A stretch of DNA of 19,273 nucleotides, taken from assembly GCA_910577785.1 (NCBI GenBank), contig CAJTNT010000058.1, positions 1 to 19,273 of the forward strand, given 5' to 3'. The DNA comes from an uncultured Lachnospiraceae bacterium (GTDB lineage Bacteria > Bacillota > Clostridia > Lachnospirales > Lachnospiraceae). The translations under genes and the position numbers were made by a program. The first letter of the stretch is position 1, and each line of letters opens with the position of its first letter. The notes under the pieces were generated by a model. The model ran no database searches. It was not told the DNA's origin and saw only the letters and a list, made by a program, of their open reading frames with translations. Positions 6,477 to 14,759 of the stretch are shown here, piece by piece.

Positions 6477-7886
6477 TCACTCCAGCCACTCCTTCGGAAG
6501 CTCCAACTGCCGGGCTTCTTCCTCTGTCAGTTTCAAAAAACCGGCTTCGTTGCCGGACAGTTCGTTGCCGGAATCCGGTATGCGTTCCCAGCCTTTCTGC
6601 CTGCCGTATCCGGCAAATGCCCTGGGATTGGAAAAGTACCGCCAGCCGGTGACAACAGAGTTCATAATCTCATTGATGTCGTGGATCTGCCAGCGTTTCG
6701 GCTCGTCATATTCATGATGCAGGGCTTCCCGGTAAAACTGTTTGGAGCATACCTGATTCCCCTGATAGGTTTCCAGAAAACCGACAATCATTCCGGCTTC
6801 GGTATCCTCCGGCATAAAATCCTTTTGAACCTCCGCTAATTTCTTCTGTATGGACTTGCTGAATTTCATGGAGTAATTCCCGCCCTGGTAAATCTCCATA
6901 GCTTCCGCCCACACCTGCAAAAGATAGGCTCTGGAACCGTCCTCGTCCTCCAAAATGTGTACTTCCGCATCTTCCGGGCAGACCATCACCGGCAGGAACC
7001 GTCGGTTCCCGGCACGGTCAAGGGGCAGGAAGTCCAGCCGGTTTGATGTGCCGCCGAACACGCACTGCCGGAGCCGGTCTTTCGGCTGTGATTCATAGGG
7101 TGTCCGGTAGGTTTCCTTCTGCCTGCTGATAAAAGAGCGGATCTCCTCAATGCTCTTTGCGTTGCTGGTGGCAAGCATCTCCGACATTTCAATAATCCAG
7201 TGCCCCTGCAGCTTCGTAAATACTTTATCGTCATCCAGCTTCTTTAAGTCATCGCTGAACCATTCGTCTTTTATTGCCAGTAAGCGGAAAAAAGTGGATT
7301 TCCCTGCTCCCTGTCCGCCTACCAGACAAAGCATTTCCTCATATTTTGAACCGGGCATGAACACACGCCGGATTGCCCCTAACAGGAAGTGCTTCAGCAT
7401 CTCCTCCACATAATCATCCGCGTCAGCCCCCAGGAAATGACGCAGGCAGAAACGGATGCGCGGCGTTTTGTCCCAGACAAGCCCATTCAGACAGTCCTTT
7501 ATAGGGTGGTAGCAGTTTTCATCCGCCACGATTGCCAGGGTATTCTGAATCTTCTTTTCACTGGTCAGCCCATAGTTTTCCTCAAAATAAAGGAGCAGGT
7601 ATTTAATATCCGTATCCGTAAGTGCGCTGGTGTTCCTGCGCCACCCCACATCCCGTACAATATCGATCCGCTCTGTCAGTAAATTCAGCCGAATTGCCCC
7701 CTTTAAAAGCGGGTCACGCAGGAATACGGTCTTGCAGTTCCCGATTGTGTTCGCTGTCTGCCCCTTTTGTGTAATGGAAAGGCTCTCCCTTACCTCATCG
7801 ACCGTCAGTGCCGGTAGGAGCAGGCCTGCTGCGTTCATCACGGCCTGCCTTGTGGCGGGCGGCAAGTCCTGAAATCCGTTCCCCAA
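6477..7886 (-). CDS. VapE-family P-loop ATPase (plasmid/phage-type replication helicase)
   Basis: 469 aa. The Walker A motif GGQGAGKST is at residues 190-198, a Walker B-like IIEMSE at 231-236, a sensor region GGTSN at 278-282 and an arginine-finger region DRAGNRRF at 290-297. These are the hallmarks of the virulence-associated E (VapE) superfamily-3-like helicase domain found beside primases in phages and integrative elements. It probably unwinds DNA for replication of the excised element together with the CHC2 primase. The start is uncertain: TTG at 7886 has AAGGAAG about nine bases upstream and gives a 92-base overlap with the primase gene, while ATG at 7838 is the alternative. The last 25 residues contain a small SGNELSGNEA repeat encoded by two GTTGCCGG copies. 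Confidence 0.9.
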   Translation of the reverse strand: MGNGFQDLPPATRQAVMNAAGLLLPALTVDEVRESLSITQKGQTANTIGNCKTVFLRDPLLKGAIRLNLLTERIDIVRDVGWRRNTSALTDTDIKYLLLYFEENYGLTSEKKIQNTLAIVADENCYHPIKDCLNGLVWDKTPRIRFCLRHFLGADADDYVEEMLKHFLLGAIRRVFMPGSKYEEMLCLVGGQGAGKSTFFRLLAIKDEWFSDDLKKLDDDKVFTKLQGHWIIEMSEMLATSNAKSIEEIRSFISRQKETYRTPYESQPKDRLRQCVFGGTSNRLDFLPLDRAGNRRFLPVMVCPEDAEVHILEDEDGSRAYLLQVWAEAMEIYQGGNYSMKFSKSIQKKLAEVQKDFMPEDTEAGMIVGFLETYQGNQVCSKQFYREALHHEYDEPKRWQIHDINEIMNSVVTGWRYFSNPRAFAGYGRQKGWERIPDSGNELSGNEAGFLKLTEEEARQLELPKEWLE

Positions 7887-8436
7887 TCCGCATCACTTCC
7901 TTTCCATGCTCTTTTATTACGGCGGCTTTTTCTTCTGCCGTACCGGTCAGCAGAGTATCCAGCAGATATTCTGTATAAGACTGTTTCTGTAAAGACTCCA
8001 CAAACAGGGGATTCCATTCTTCTTCCGGAGTGTTTGGCGCATACTCTGTTCTCCATTTTTCTAACAAATGGTTATAATCCGATAAAATCCGGCAGCACTG
8101 TAACTCTGCCTGCTTTAGCCTCAGTTCTTCAGATATTTTTTTCTTTACCGGGAGTGGGGAAGCCCGCCCTTTGTTGTCGTAACTGATTCCAAAATCAGAA
8201 GCCAGCTTCACAGCCGCCCCGAGGTTATTCAGCCCATACAGCCTTGCCGCAAAGTCAATCACGTCGCCGTCTGCCTGGCAGCCGAAACAGTGGAAACGTT
8301 TATCCACCTTCATGCTTGGATGCCTGTCATCATGGAACGGGCAGCACGCCATGCCGTTCCGATTCACCCGGATACCATACATCTCAGCCGCCTGCCTTGC
8401 CGTCACATTTTCCTTTACTGCTTCAAATACATTCAT
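7795..8436 (-). CDS. CHC2 zinc-finger DNA primase
   Basis: 213 aa. The N-terminal zinc finger is clear: CCPFH (31-35) supplies Cys and His, and CFGC (50-53) the C-x2-C pair, separated by the usual basic segment HPSMKV and followed by GDVIDF. This is the DnaG-type CHC2 DNA-binding finger. No TOPRIM polymerase domain follows, so this is a short primase or primase-accessory protein, as is usual in Tn4451-like and related elements with an adjacent VapE ATPase. The second half is helical and charged. AAAGGGA lies a few bases before the ATG. It overlaps the downstream ATPase gene, implying coupling. Confidence 0.9.
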   Translation of the reverse strand: MNVFEAVKENVTARQAAEMYGIRVNRNGMACCPFHDDRHPSMKVDKRFHCFGCQADGDVIDFAARLYGLNNLGAAVKLASDFGISYDNKGRASPLPVKKKISEELRLKQAELQCCRILSDYNHLLEKWRTEYAPNTPEEEWNPLFVESLQKQSYTEYLLDTLLTGTAEEKAAVIKEHGKEVMRIGERISGLAARHKAGRDERSRPAPTGTDGR

Positions 8437-8494
8437 ACCGTCCCTTTCCGAAATAAAAAAGCATCTGCCATCTCCGCAAAGAAAAGCAAATGCT

Positions 8495-9886
8495 TCAAAT
8501 TTCCATATCTTTTTTTGTTACCGGTCTTATCCCATCCTTGCGCTCCATGCGTTCACGGTTCGCCCGGTCTGCTTCTGTTTTCCCCCTTGCAAGCCTGTTC
8601 CTGATAGATTCCCTTGCTTTCTCCTTAATCTGTTCCTTATTCACACGGCTTACCTCCGGCTTTTGGAGCGCCGACTGGACTTTCCTCAGCACATTTTGCG
8701 CCGCATTTTTTATCTGCTCCTGGACTGTGTTCAGGCACTTCACGGCAAAATCCCTTTTCTCCTTCGGGGCTTTCCGCTCCGGCGAAGCCAGCCACTTTTT
8801 ATAATCTTCAACTGCCCGGATGTCCTCTTTCTGTGTCTCCGCCCGGACAGTATCCGATACAACCTCACAGGCTTTCTCATAAGCAGTGTCCGCCACTTCC
8901 TCTACCAGCGATTCTATGTCTGCGATCTTCATGGTGACAGTTGCAAGGGCCGCCTGCTTTTCTGAAAGTTCCTGCTTCTTTTCCTCAATCAATCCTTCCT
9001 GTTTTTCCAGTTCTTTTTCCTTCTCTAAAACAGCCTTTGCCGCTTTATCAAATTTATTTTCCTGTTCCGCTATGGCCATGGTATTTTGCCTTAAAATTTC
9101 TCCCTGTGCGGAGAGTTTTTCTTTCTGCTTTTCAATGATGAAATCCTGCTTTTCCAGATATCCCCTGCCGCCGTAGCTTGGTTCTGTCTGCAAATGCAGA
9201 CTGTGTTTCGCACAGATACGGAAAAGCATTTTCCGGCACTCCGCATCAAAGGTCTGCTTACGGTTGTTGTTCCTGCCTTTTTTCTTTTCAGGATCAGGGA
9301 GTGGCACCCCCAGTTCTTCCAACGCTTTCTCCTGCTGCGGACATAATTCGCCGTATTTATTTTCACAGTCAAAAACGTGTCTTTCATGGATATGCGGGGT
9401 GCCTTCGTCAAGGTGCAGCGCCCAGTCCAATATGTGGACATGGGAGCCGAATTTTTCCTCCATCTCCGCAAAAAATTCCACAGCAATCTTTGCCAGCAGT
9501 TCCCCCGGAACAGATTCCTCTACTGTCCCGATCTGGTAAATGCTTTCTTCCGGGCAGGTCTTGTTGTTAGTGAGCAAGTCATCCACCGTCCGGTTGCGCT
9601 CTGTGTGCCTGTTCTTTTCGTTCCGCTCATTCTGCGCCTGTACATGGTCTGCATAATGCTCATAATAATAAATCCGTTCAATCTTCTCAAAAGAATAATC
9701 GTTTTCCCCGCCCCTCTCCCTTGTCAGGGCTGAAGATAAGCCGGTATAACAATCCCAGTAAATATTCTGCCTTGTCCGTTCCATGTCGATATGTTCACTG
9801 TTCGCCACATCAAATCTCCGGTCATTGTGTTTGGGATTGTAAGCGCCGTTTTTCCCGGCTCTGCCGTTGTGTCTGGTCAGTTTCAT
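8495..9886 (-). CDS. MobV/Pre-type relaxase (mobilisation protein)
   Basis: 463 aa. The first 180 residues form the relaxase domain, with LTRHNGR (3-9), YNPKHNDRR (16-24), a charged segment HVQAQNERNEKNRHTERNR (81-99) and the metal-binding motif HLDEGTPHIHERHVF (158-172, with H158, H165 and H167). This matches the Pre/MobV family, which nicks at oriT and leads the strand in conjugative mobilisation using a helper's transfer machinery. Residues about 250-345 are a long coiled coil of Glu/Lys/Gln-rich heptads, and the tail is very basic. AGGAGG is nine bases before the ATG. No coupling protein or type IV secretion gene is present, so the element would be mobilisable rather than self-transmissible, at least within this window. 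Confidence 0.9.
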   Translation of the reverse strand: MKLTRHNGRAGKNGAYNPKHNDRRFDVANSEHIDMERTRQNIYWDCYTGLSSALTRERGGENDYSFEKIERIYYYEHYADHVQAQNERNEKNRHTERNRTVDDLLTNNKTCPEESIYQIGTVEESVPGELLAKIAVEFFAEMEEKFGSHVHILDWALHLDEGTPHIHERHVFDCENKYGELCPQQEKALEELGVPLPDPEKKKGRNNNRKQTFDAECRKMLFRICAKHSLHLQTEPSYGGRGYLEKQDFIIEKQKEKLSAQGEILRQNTMAIAEQENKFDKAAKAVLEKEKELEKQEGLIEEKKQELSEKQAALATVTMKIADIESLVEEVADTAYEKACEVVSDTVRAETQKEDIRAVEDYKKWLASPERKAPKEKRDFAVKCLNTVQEQIKNAAQNVLRKVQSALQKPEVSRVNKEQIKEKARESIRNRLARGKTEADRANRERMERKDGIRPVTKKDMEI

Positions 9887-9924
9887 TCTGTCCTCCTTCT
9901 TTTCAATTTTCTCTCTGCGGGAAG

Positions 9925-10128
9925 GGCAGCTTTGCTGCCGAATCTGCCGGTTCCTGCGTCAGATAATACCCAGTACGAATTGGCGCAGGCGCCAACTCTA
10001 GCTGGGCAAGGCGTTTCACCCTTGACCCGATAAGGACTGCCGCCCTTAACCCGCCAAAGGGCTTTGCCCCTTGACCCCAACAGGGCGCTTCGCCCCTGTA
10101 CCCAGAGCAGAGGGATTGCATCCTCTGC
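9925..10128. other. palindrome-rich candidate oriT region upstream of the relaxase gene
   Basis: Between the relaxase and vsr (9887-10249) there is no convincing gene, but many palindromes. These are GGCAGC/GCTGCC (9925-9939), a perfect TTGGCGC-AG-GCGCCAA (9980-9995), and then five GC-rich imperfect palindromes at 10007-10024, 10032-10047, 10055-10073, 10080-10099 and 10107-10128. The five start 23-27 bases apart and are separated by 7-base linkers that contain ACCC. oriT sites of MobV relaxases usually lie just upstream of the relaxase gene and contain inverted repeats, so this is the best oriT candidate. The nic position cannot be read from sequence alone. Confidence 0.5.
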
Positions 10129-10177
10129 ACTCCTGCACAAAGGAAGTTACCTATTGCATTTCTAAAAATTTTCAAAA

Positions 10178-10235
10178 ATAAAAGTCACTTACTGGACAGC
10201 TTTTTTATAAAAACAATCCGACAAGTGACTTTATT
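10178..10235 (-). terminator. terminator of the restriction-modification operon
   Basis: AAAGTCACTT (10181-10190) and AAGTGACTTT (10223-10232) are exact reverse complements and extend by ATA/ATT with a one-base bulge. Read on the minus strand, the stem is followed by a T-rich run (TTTTATTTTTG). It lies 15 bases beyond the vsr stop. Confidence 0.7.
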
Positions 10236-10249
10236 ACCGATTCCTATAT

Positions 10250-10663
10250 TCAATTTTTTATCTCTTCACATAATCGTTGCAACCGTTCTTCGGCCACACG
10301 CTTTTTTAATTCACATTCCCAAACTACAATTACTTTCCAACCTGTATCTTCAAGTTTTCTGATATTGTCCTGATCCCTCTGTGCATTACGTTTAATCTTC
10401 GGCTCCCAATATTCCTGATTTGACCGAGGCAATCTTGCCCTGGAACATCCATGCATGTGCCAAAAACAACCATTCACAAATATCACCGTATGATACTTCG
10501 GAAGTACAATATCTGGCTTTCCAGGATAGCGTTTATCATTTTTTCTATACCGAAACCCATGTGTAAATAAATATTTTCTTACAAGTTCCTCTGGCTTTGT
10601 ATTTGTACTCCGTATATGCGACATATTTTTGCTGCGTTCTTCCGGTGTCTTTGTATCAGCCAT
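10250..10663 (-). CDS. vsr: Vsr very-short-patch mismatch endonuclease
   Basis: The product is 137 aa from the ATG at 10663, the usual length for Vsr. It nicks DNA 5' of T:G mismatches produced by deamination of 5-methylcytosine, protecting sites of the adjacent methyltransferase. Visible family motifs are the N-terminal TPEERSKNMSHIRSTNTKPE, then PGKPDIVLP with the catalytic Asp, VNGCFWHMHGC with the metal-site histidines, and WKVIVVWECEL near the end. A longer frame up to 10759 overlaps the ATPase gene by 74 bases and adds residues unlike Vsr, so I used the shorter start. That start has only a weak ribosome site and lies 22 bases after the ATPase stop, suggesting coupling. It is the last gene of the operon. 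Confidence 0.93.
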   Translation of the reverse strand: MADTKTPEERSKNMSHIRSTNTKPEELVRKYLFTHGFRYRKNDKRYPGKPDIVLPKYHTVIFVNGCFWHMHGCSRARLPRSNQEYWEPKIKRNAQRDQDNIRKLEDTGWKVIVVWECELKKRVAEERLQRLCEEIKN

Positions 10664-10685
10664 ACTATCACATCCCACATTTATT

Positions 10686-12578
10686 TTATGCATTTTCTCC
10701 GCTGTAATAAGCATAATCTCCTGGCAGCTTAATATTGGGAATCCAAAGTTCTTCTCCATCCCATCCCTTTGAAATATTCCCGGTAATTTTATAAACAGTA
10801 AGTACTACTTCCTCTGTATATTCATCACCTAATTTTCTGTCAGCGGGAGAAAGTAATGTTCCTGTTCCTTTTCCTATATCTCTATTACGGCGAACAATAA
10901 GTTTTCCTTGTGTTGCAGGATCTGCCGCCAAAAACGTATTGATAAATCCTATAAATACTTTCGCATTCCAGTCATCAACTTCGGAATCCATATGTTCAAT
11001 AAGTTTTACTATCAGTTTTAAACTTACCGTATACAAGTCATTATCAAAACATTCCAATATTTTATCTATATCCGAAACTGTTCTATTCACTGGATAGAAT
11101 GGAAAATAATTTACTCCGCCTGAATAAACGCCAACGGCCTTTTTATCCAAAACATTTTTTCTTGTCGGTTTCAAACCCGTCGGGTAAAATATTTTAACAT
11201 TGCACCCATTGCTTGAATTTTCAATTTGCCGGATGATACTATTATTAGTCCTGTTAATATCTGAAAACAGTTTGAATAGCTTCGGCGGCATAAAGACACG
11301 CATTAAATCTGGATCTCTATCATACCCAAACATCCTTGCATGCTGCCACATAGTATCTGCCTGCGGACTTTTTGCCACACGGCAGTAATATATTGTCTGA
11401 AGCTGCGGAAACGTAACTCCCCGCCCTAAGCTATTGCCGCCAACAATAATATTAATGCCTGTATCATATTGCGTATTTTCATCGTATGACACGATTGAGT
11501 TCAACATTAAAATATTCACTTTATCATCCAGCATTTGGGCAATTATATAACCATAAATTTTATCCAACGGAAAAATATCTCTTTTAGTATCTTTTAGTGA
11601 TTTATAAGCAGCTTCAAACGCTTCATATGTTTCCTTTTCGTCATATGAATGGCAAATTTCATTCAAGTAATTCCCTATCTTATTTGCAAAACTTGAATGC
11701 TGGCTTGTTTTTACACTTGGATGAATCAAAAAATTGCAAACGGTTCCCCCTGCCAGCATAATATGTCCGGCTGCGATCAAATGCATGATAAGTGCGCTTT
11801 TTAAACCGTTTTCAGGAAATTCGTCATCATTTAATAATTCTTCTGCCTCGTCATTATCTGTCAAAATAATTTGCTTTGGTTTGTCCTCTGTAAAAAAGAA
11901 ATTTCCTCCCAGATACTTTTCACCTGGTTTAAAATAATAAATGAAATATGGCTTCCAGCCGCTTTTGGACGTTTGAAGCAAAATCGACTGCGGAGTACCG
12001 GTCACTTCCATATAGACACTGCTGGAAGTTGTTCTTTTTATTTCATCCAGATGCTTATTGATTGTACTCTGCTTGTTTTTGTTTACCTGTGTATTTAAAC
12101 TTGCTGCGTCCGCCTCATCATCTACAATAAAAAGTGGATTTCCAGTACAAAAGTTTGTTGATATGAAATTATTTTTCCATTGTCTTAAAACGGATGCATT
12201 TTTCTTCAAAACAATCACCGCTGGTTTACGGAGATTATTTTGGAAAAATTTCAGGTAATCATTTTCATCGCATACACAAAAATCACACAAATCTCTTTCT
12301 GCACGCTTAAATGTTTGTTGTTGTAAAAGAATGTTATCTGTCGTAAGCAATACAAAATTCATGAAACTTTCATCAGCAGCTGCACACATAAGCCCAAACA
12401 TATGGCTTGTCTTTCCGCTTTGAACATCCCCCACCAGCAAACTTACAACATGATCTGTAAAGGAAAAATTCGATATGTACTGAGGAATAATATTAGACAC
12501 CGTTTTTTCTATTGCAGCAGATAAGCCAATATTTCCACATTGCTTTATCCGTTCTAAATATTTGTCCAAATAATTCAT
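10686..12578 (-). CDS. Z1-domain ATPase/helicase subunit of an NgoAVII-like restriction system
   Basis: 630 aa. Motifs are Walker A GDVQSGKT (50-57), Walker B DDEAD (153-157), TGTPQ (193-197, motif III-like), and the Z1 signature GGNSLGRGVTFP (380-391) followed by QHARMFGYD (412-420, motif VI-like). Z1 proteins are superfamily-2-related ATPases found in restriction loci. In the characterised NgoAVII system an ATPase subunit of this kind helps the PLD endonuclease cut. The ATG overlaps the end of the endonuclease gene by four bases (ATGA), with GAGGTG just upstream, so the two are translated together. The C-terminal 180 residues show no motif I recognise. Confidence 0.88.
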   Translation of the reverse strand: MNYLDKYLERIKQCGNIGLSAAIEKTVSNIIPQYISNFSFTDHVVSLLVGDVQSGKTSHMFGLMCAAADESFMNFVLLTTDNILLQQQTFKRAERDLCDFCVCDENDYLKFFQNNLRKPAVIVLKKNASVLRQWKNNFISTNFCTGNPLFIVDDEADAASLNTQVNKNKQSTINKHLDEIKRTTSSSVYMEVTGTPQSILLQTSKSGWKPYFIYYFKPGEKYLGGNFFFTEDKPKQIILTDNDEAEELLNDDEFPENGLKSALIMHLIAAGHIMLAGGTVCNFLIHPSVKTSQHSSFANKIGNYLNEICHSYDEKETYEAFEAAYKSLKDTKRDIFPLDKIYGYIIAQMLDDKVNILMLNSIVSYDENTQYDTGINIIVGGNSLGRGVTFPQLQTIYYCRVAKSPQADTMWQHARMFGYDRDPDLMRVFMPPKLFKLFSDINRTNNSIIRQIENSSNGCNVKIFYPTGLKPTRKNVLDKKAVGVYSGGVNYFPFYPVNRTVSDIDKILECFDNDLYTVSLKLIVKLIEHMDSEVDDWNAKVFIGFINTFLAADPATQGKLIVRRNRDIGKGTGTLLSPADRKLGDEYTEEVVLTVYKITGNISKGWDGEELWIPNIKLPGDYAYYSGENA

Positions 12579-13636
12579 TTCTTCACCTCAAAATCAAGAA
12601 ACCAGATTCCCGGCGTTATCGTTTTGGTAAGCGCAAATGTATCCCGACCGTAATCTTTCAATGTTTTTGCTGTCACTGGTTCTCCAACTTTTAATACTCC
12701 TGCATTTTCTAAGCGTCCTTTAAGCCACTTCCCAAGAATTTTTAAATCTCCCTCTGAGCGGAAGTTTTTACTATAATCTCCGCTAACCTTGCACTTAAAA
12801 GACCATCCGTCATCCGTAATAACTGTGAAAACTGCATTCTCTGTTTTACTTTGAGGATATCCTTCCTGACTTGTGACATTTTTAGGAACAATCAATTCAA
12901 CCTCATACCAATGCCGCGGTTTTACAAGCCCGTTTTTCGATTCTCGTCCTTTCCCAAAGAAAACATTCAGATTGCTTTGTGGCGATATCTCATACGGCTT
13001 AATTGGAATTTCGAATGATGTTTTTGTCTTTGCATACATTGCAAGTGCTATATCATGCGGAGAAAGTCTTTTTACAAATTCATGTCCTTCAAGCAAAGGA
13101 TTCTCCTGATTAAACTCATTTATATCAAGTTCTGCAATATTTTTAGTGGCTGTCTGCGCAAGCTGCGAGATAAACCCGCTCATTTCCTTTGTAGCATTTT
13201 GTTCCTGTAGGAGTACAGAATTTTCATAAACCCTTACACCGCCATCTATTATGCTGCTAAGATTATTAGAGCCTATAATACACGCAAACGGGCCTTTATC
13301 ATTGCTATATGAATATAGCTTTCCATGGTAGCGGAAAGCAGTGACCAGCCTGACGCCGCCCATGTTATTTTCTGTGAGAAATTCATTCAAATGCATTGCT
13401 GCGTTGTATTGAACCTTTGTGAATTTGTCAAAATAGTGCATCCCCACAATTAAATTTAGTGCCTGTATGTTACAATTCAACTCAATCGTTTTTTGTAATT
13501 CTATCAGAGCATCAGAAGAAACATATCCCACAGCAATATCTAATTTAGATGTCTGCGGAATAAGACCGTAAAATGTATCTGCAAATGTTTTGCACCCTGT
13601 TTTTAATGGAGGGTAATTAGAAACCAAAAATTCCAT
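12575..13636 (-). CDS. PLD-family restriction endonuclease (NgoFVII/NgoAVII-like)
   Basis: 353 aa. The N-terminal domain has one PLD-type half-site. H104 and K106 lie in FRYHGKLYS, Asn124 in IGSNNLSS, and Glu138 in RVYENSV. This is the H-K-N-E arrangement of BfiI- and NgoFVII-type nucleases, which cut without metal ions as dimers. Residues about 170-350 should form the DNA-recognition domain (B3-like in known relatives); the WYEVEL and GIWFLDFEV strands support a beta-rich fold. It lies 13 bases after the methyltransferase and overlaps the ATPase gene by four bases. GGGAGG seven bases before the ATG fixes the start. The target sequence cannot be read from here. Confidence 0.88.
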   Translation of the reverse strand: MEFLVSNYPPLKTGCKTFADTFYGLIPQTSKLDIAVGYVSSDALIELQKTIELNCNIQALNLIVGMHYFDKFTKVQYNAAMHLNEFLTENNMGGVRLVTAFRYHGKLYSYSNDKGPFACIIGSNNLSSIIDGGVRVYENSVLLQEQNATKEMSGFISQLAQTATKNIAELDINEFNQENPLLEGHEFVKRLSPHDIALAMYAKTKTSFEIPIKPYEISPQSNLNVFFGKGRESKNGLVKPRHWYEVELIVPKNVTSQEGYPQSKTENAVFTVITDDGWSFKCKVSGDYSKNFRSEGDLKILGKWLKGRLENAGVLKVGEPVTAKTLKDYGRDTFALTKTITPGIWFLDFEVKK

Positions 13637-13649
13637 ACTCTGTCCTCCC

Positions 13650-14759
13650 TTAGTTCATTTGTGCTGTCACATATTCAAGACGCTGTTTTATCGTCATAGT
13701 TTTCATCTTTTCATATTCCGGCATTAAATCAATAGGTTTATAATCACCTGTAAATAACGGGCGCAGGCGTTTTGCTACTTCCCGGACACCCACAGGCGGG
13801 ACAGCGTTTCCAATCTGCCTGCGAACCTCTGTGACGTTCCCTTCAAAAATAAAGTTATCCGGAAAAGATTGCAGTCTTGCCCTTTCCCGATTGGTCAAAG
13901 GACGAGGCTCCGGATAATGATATCCCCATGTGCCTCCACCTCCGGCAGCGATAATTGTTTTTGCCGGTTCATCCCGTTTAATCCGTCTATAAACATGGCT
14001 GATCATGCCTTTAACATACAGCGGATTATCTTTCGGGATATCAGTAAAATTACCGCCTTCCGGTATGAGTTCCAACATCTTCTTTGTTTTTTCTTTAATA
14101 TTGATCAATTCATTGTTAGTTGAAACCTGCTCTACACCAACAAGTGCCTCTCCAGCGGTAACATACGGCAAATCCCCATTTGGCCCATGTGTCGGCTTCG
14201 GATGAACAAAATCAAACCCTGTGTCTATTCTTATCCCGACAAACAAAACCCGCTCCCTAAACTGAGGGACTCCATATTCCGCAAAATTATATAAATGAGG
14301 TTTAACAACATATCCCGGTGCAATACTCTCGAAATCTTTTACAATAGTGTCAATAGCTTTCCCTCCATTTGCAGTCAGCAAACCCTTTACATTCTCCGCC
14401 ACAAAGGCCTTTGGCTTTTTGCCGTCAACAAATTCTGCGAAATGTCTAAACAGCCCTCCTCTTGTTCCATTCAGTCCTGGTTGTTTCCAAATAATCGAAA
14501 AATCCTGGCATGGAAAACCACCCAGAACTAAATCACATTCTGGTATGGTTTTATCTTTATATGGATTTATCTGTGTTATATCCTTATAGCGGATAACATC
14601 TCCAAAATTTGCCGCAAACGATTTACAAGCCCATTCCGCAAAATCATTTGCCCATACAGTTTCGTATCCCTCCATATGAAAGCCAAAATCAAGTCCTCCG
14701 CATCCCGAAAAAATTGACACGATTTTCGGCTTATATGTAAAATCCTTTGTATTATCCAT
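13650..14759 (-). CDS. DNA (cytosine-5) methyltransferase
   Basis: 369 aa. The C5-methyltransferase motifs occur in order: FSGCGGLDFGF (17-27, SAM binding), GGFPCQDFS with catalytic Cys84, ENV at 122-124, QFRER (166-170) and GNAVPP (317-322). The target-recognition region is about 180-290. It modifies cytosine in the recognition site of the adjacent restriction enzyme. It is the first gene of the four-gene operon, so it may be expressed first and protect the host DNA. GGAGGT lies eight bases before the ATG. That ribosome site can pair with a TACCTCCA copy in the leader, which may restrain expression. Confidence 0.95.
   Translation of the reverse strand: MDNTKDFTYKPKIVSIFSGCGGLDFGFHMEGYETVWANDFAEWACKSFAANFGDVIRYKDITQINPYKDKTIPECDLVLGGFPCQDFSIIWKQPGLNGTRGGLFRHFAEFVDGKKPKAFVAENVKGLLTANGGKAIDTIVKDFESIAPGYVVKPHLYNFAEYGVPQFRERVLFVGIRIDTGFDFVHPKPTHGPNGDLPYVTAGEALVGVEQVSTNNELINIKEKTKKMLELIPEGGNFTDIPKDNPLYVKGMISHVYRRIKRDEPAKTIIAAGGGGTWGYHYPEPRPLTNRERARLQSFPDNFIFEGNVTEVRRQIGNAVPPVGVREVAKRLRPLFTGDYKPIDLMPEYEKMKTMTIKQRLEYVTAQMN

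Noticed and set aside
8244..9733. Many plus-strand frames opposite the primase and relaxase genes
   Set aside because: They are mirror frames of GC-richer genes with Ser/Pro/Cys-rich products and no ribosome sites.
10007..10128. Regularly spaced short repeats that could suggest a CRISPR array
   Set aside because: Units are palindromes of changing sequence with only 7-base linkers. There are no identical repeats, no 30-base spacers and no cas genes.
9883..10175. Minus-strand frames of 85-90 aa across the palindrome array
   Set aside because: They translate the repeats into low-complexity Gly/Ala/Arg sequence; two overlapping frames are equally open, which is typical of GC-rich non-coding DNA.
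10664..10759. Longer N-terminus for Vsr
   Set aside because: The extra 32 residues overlap the ATPase gene and do not resemble Vsr; the family start matches the ATG at 10663.
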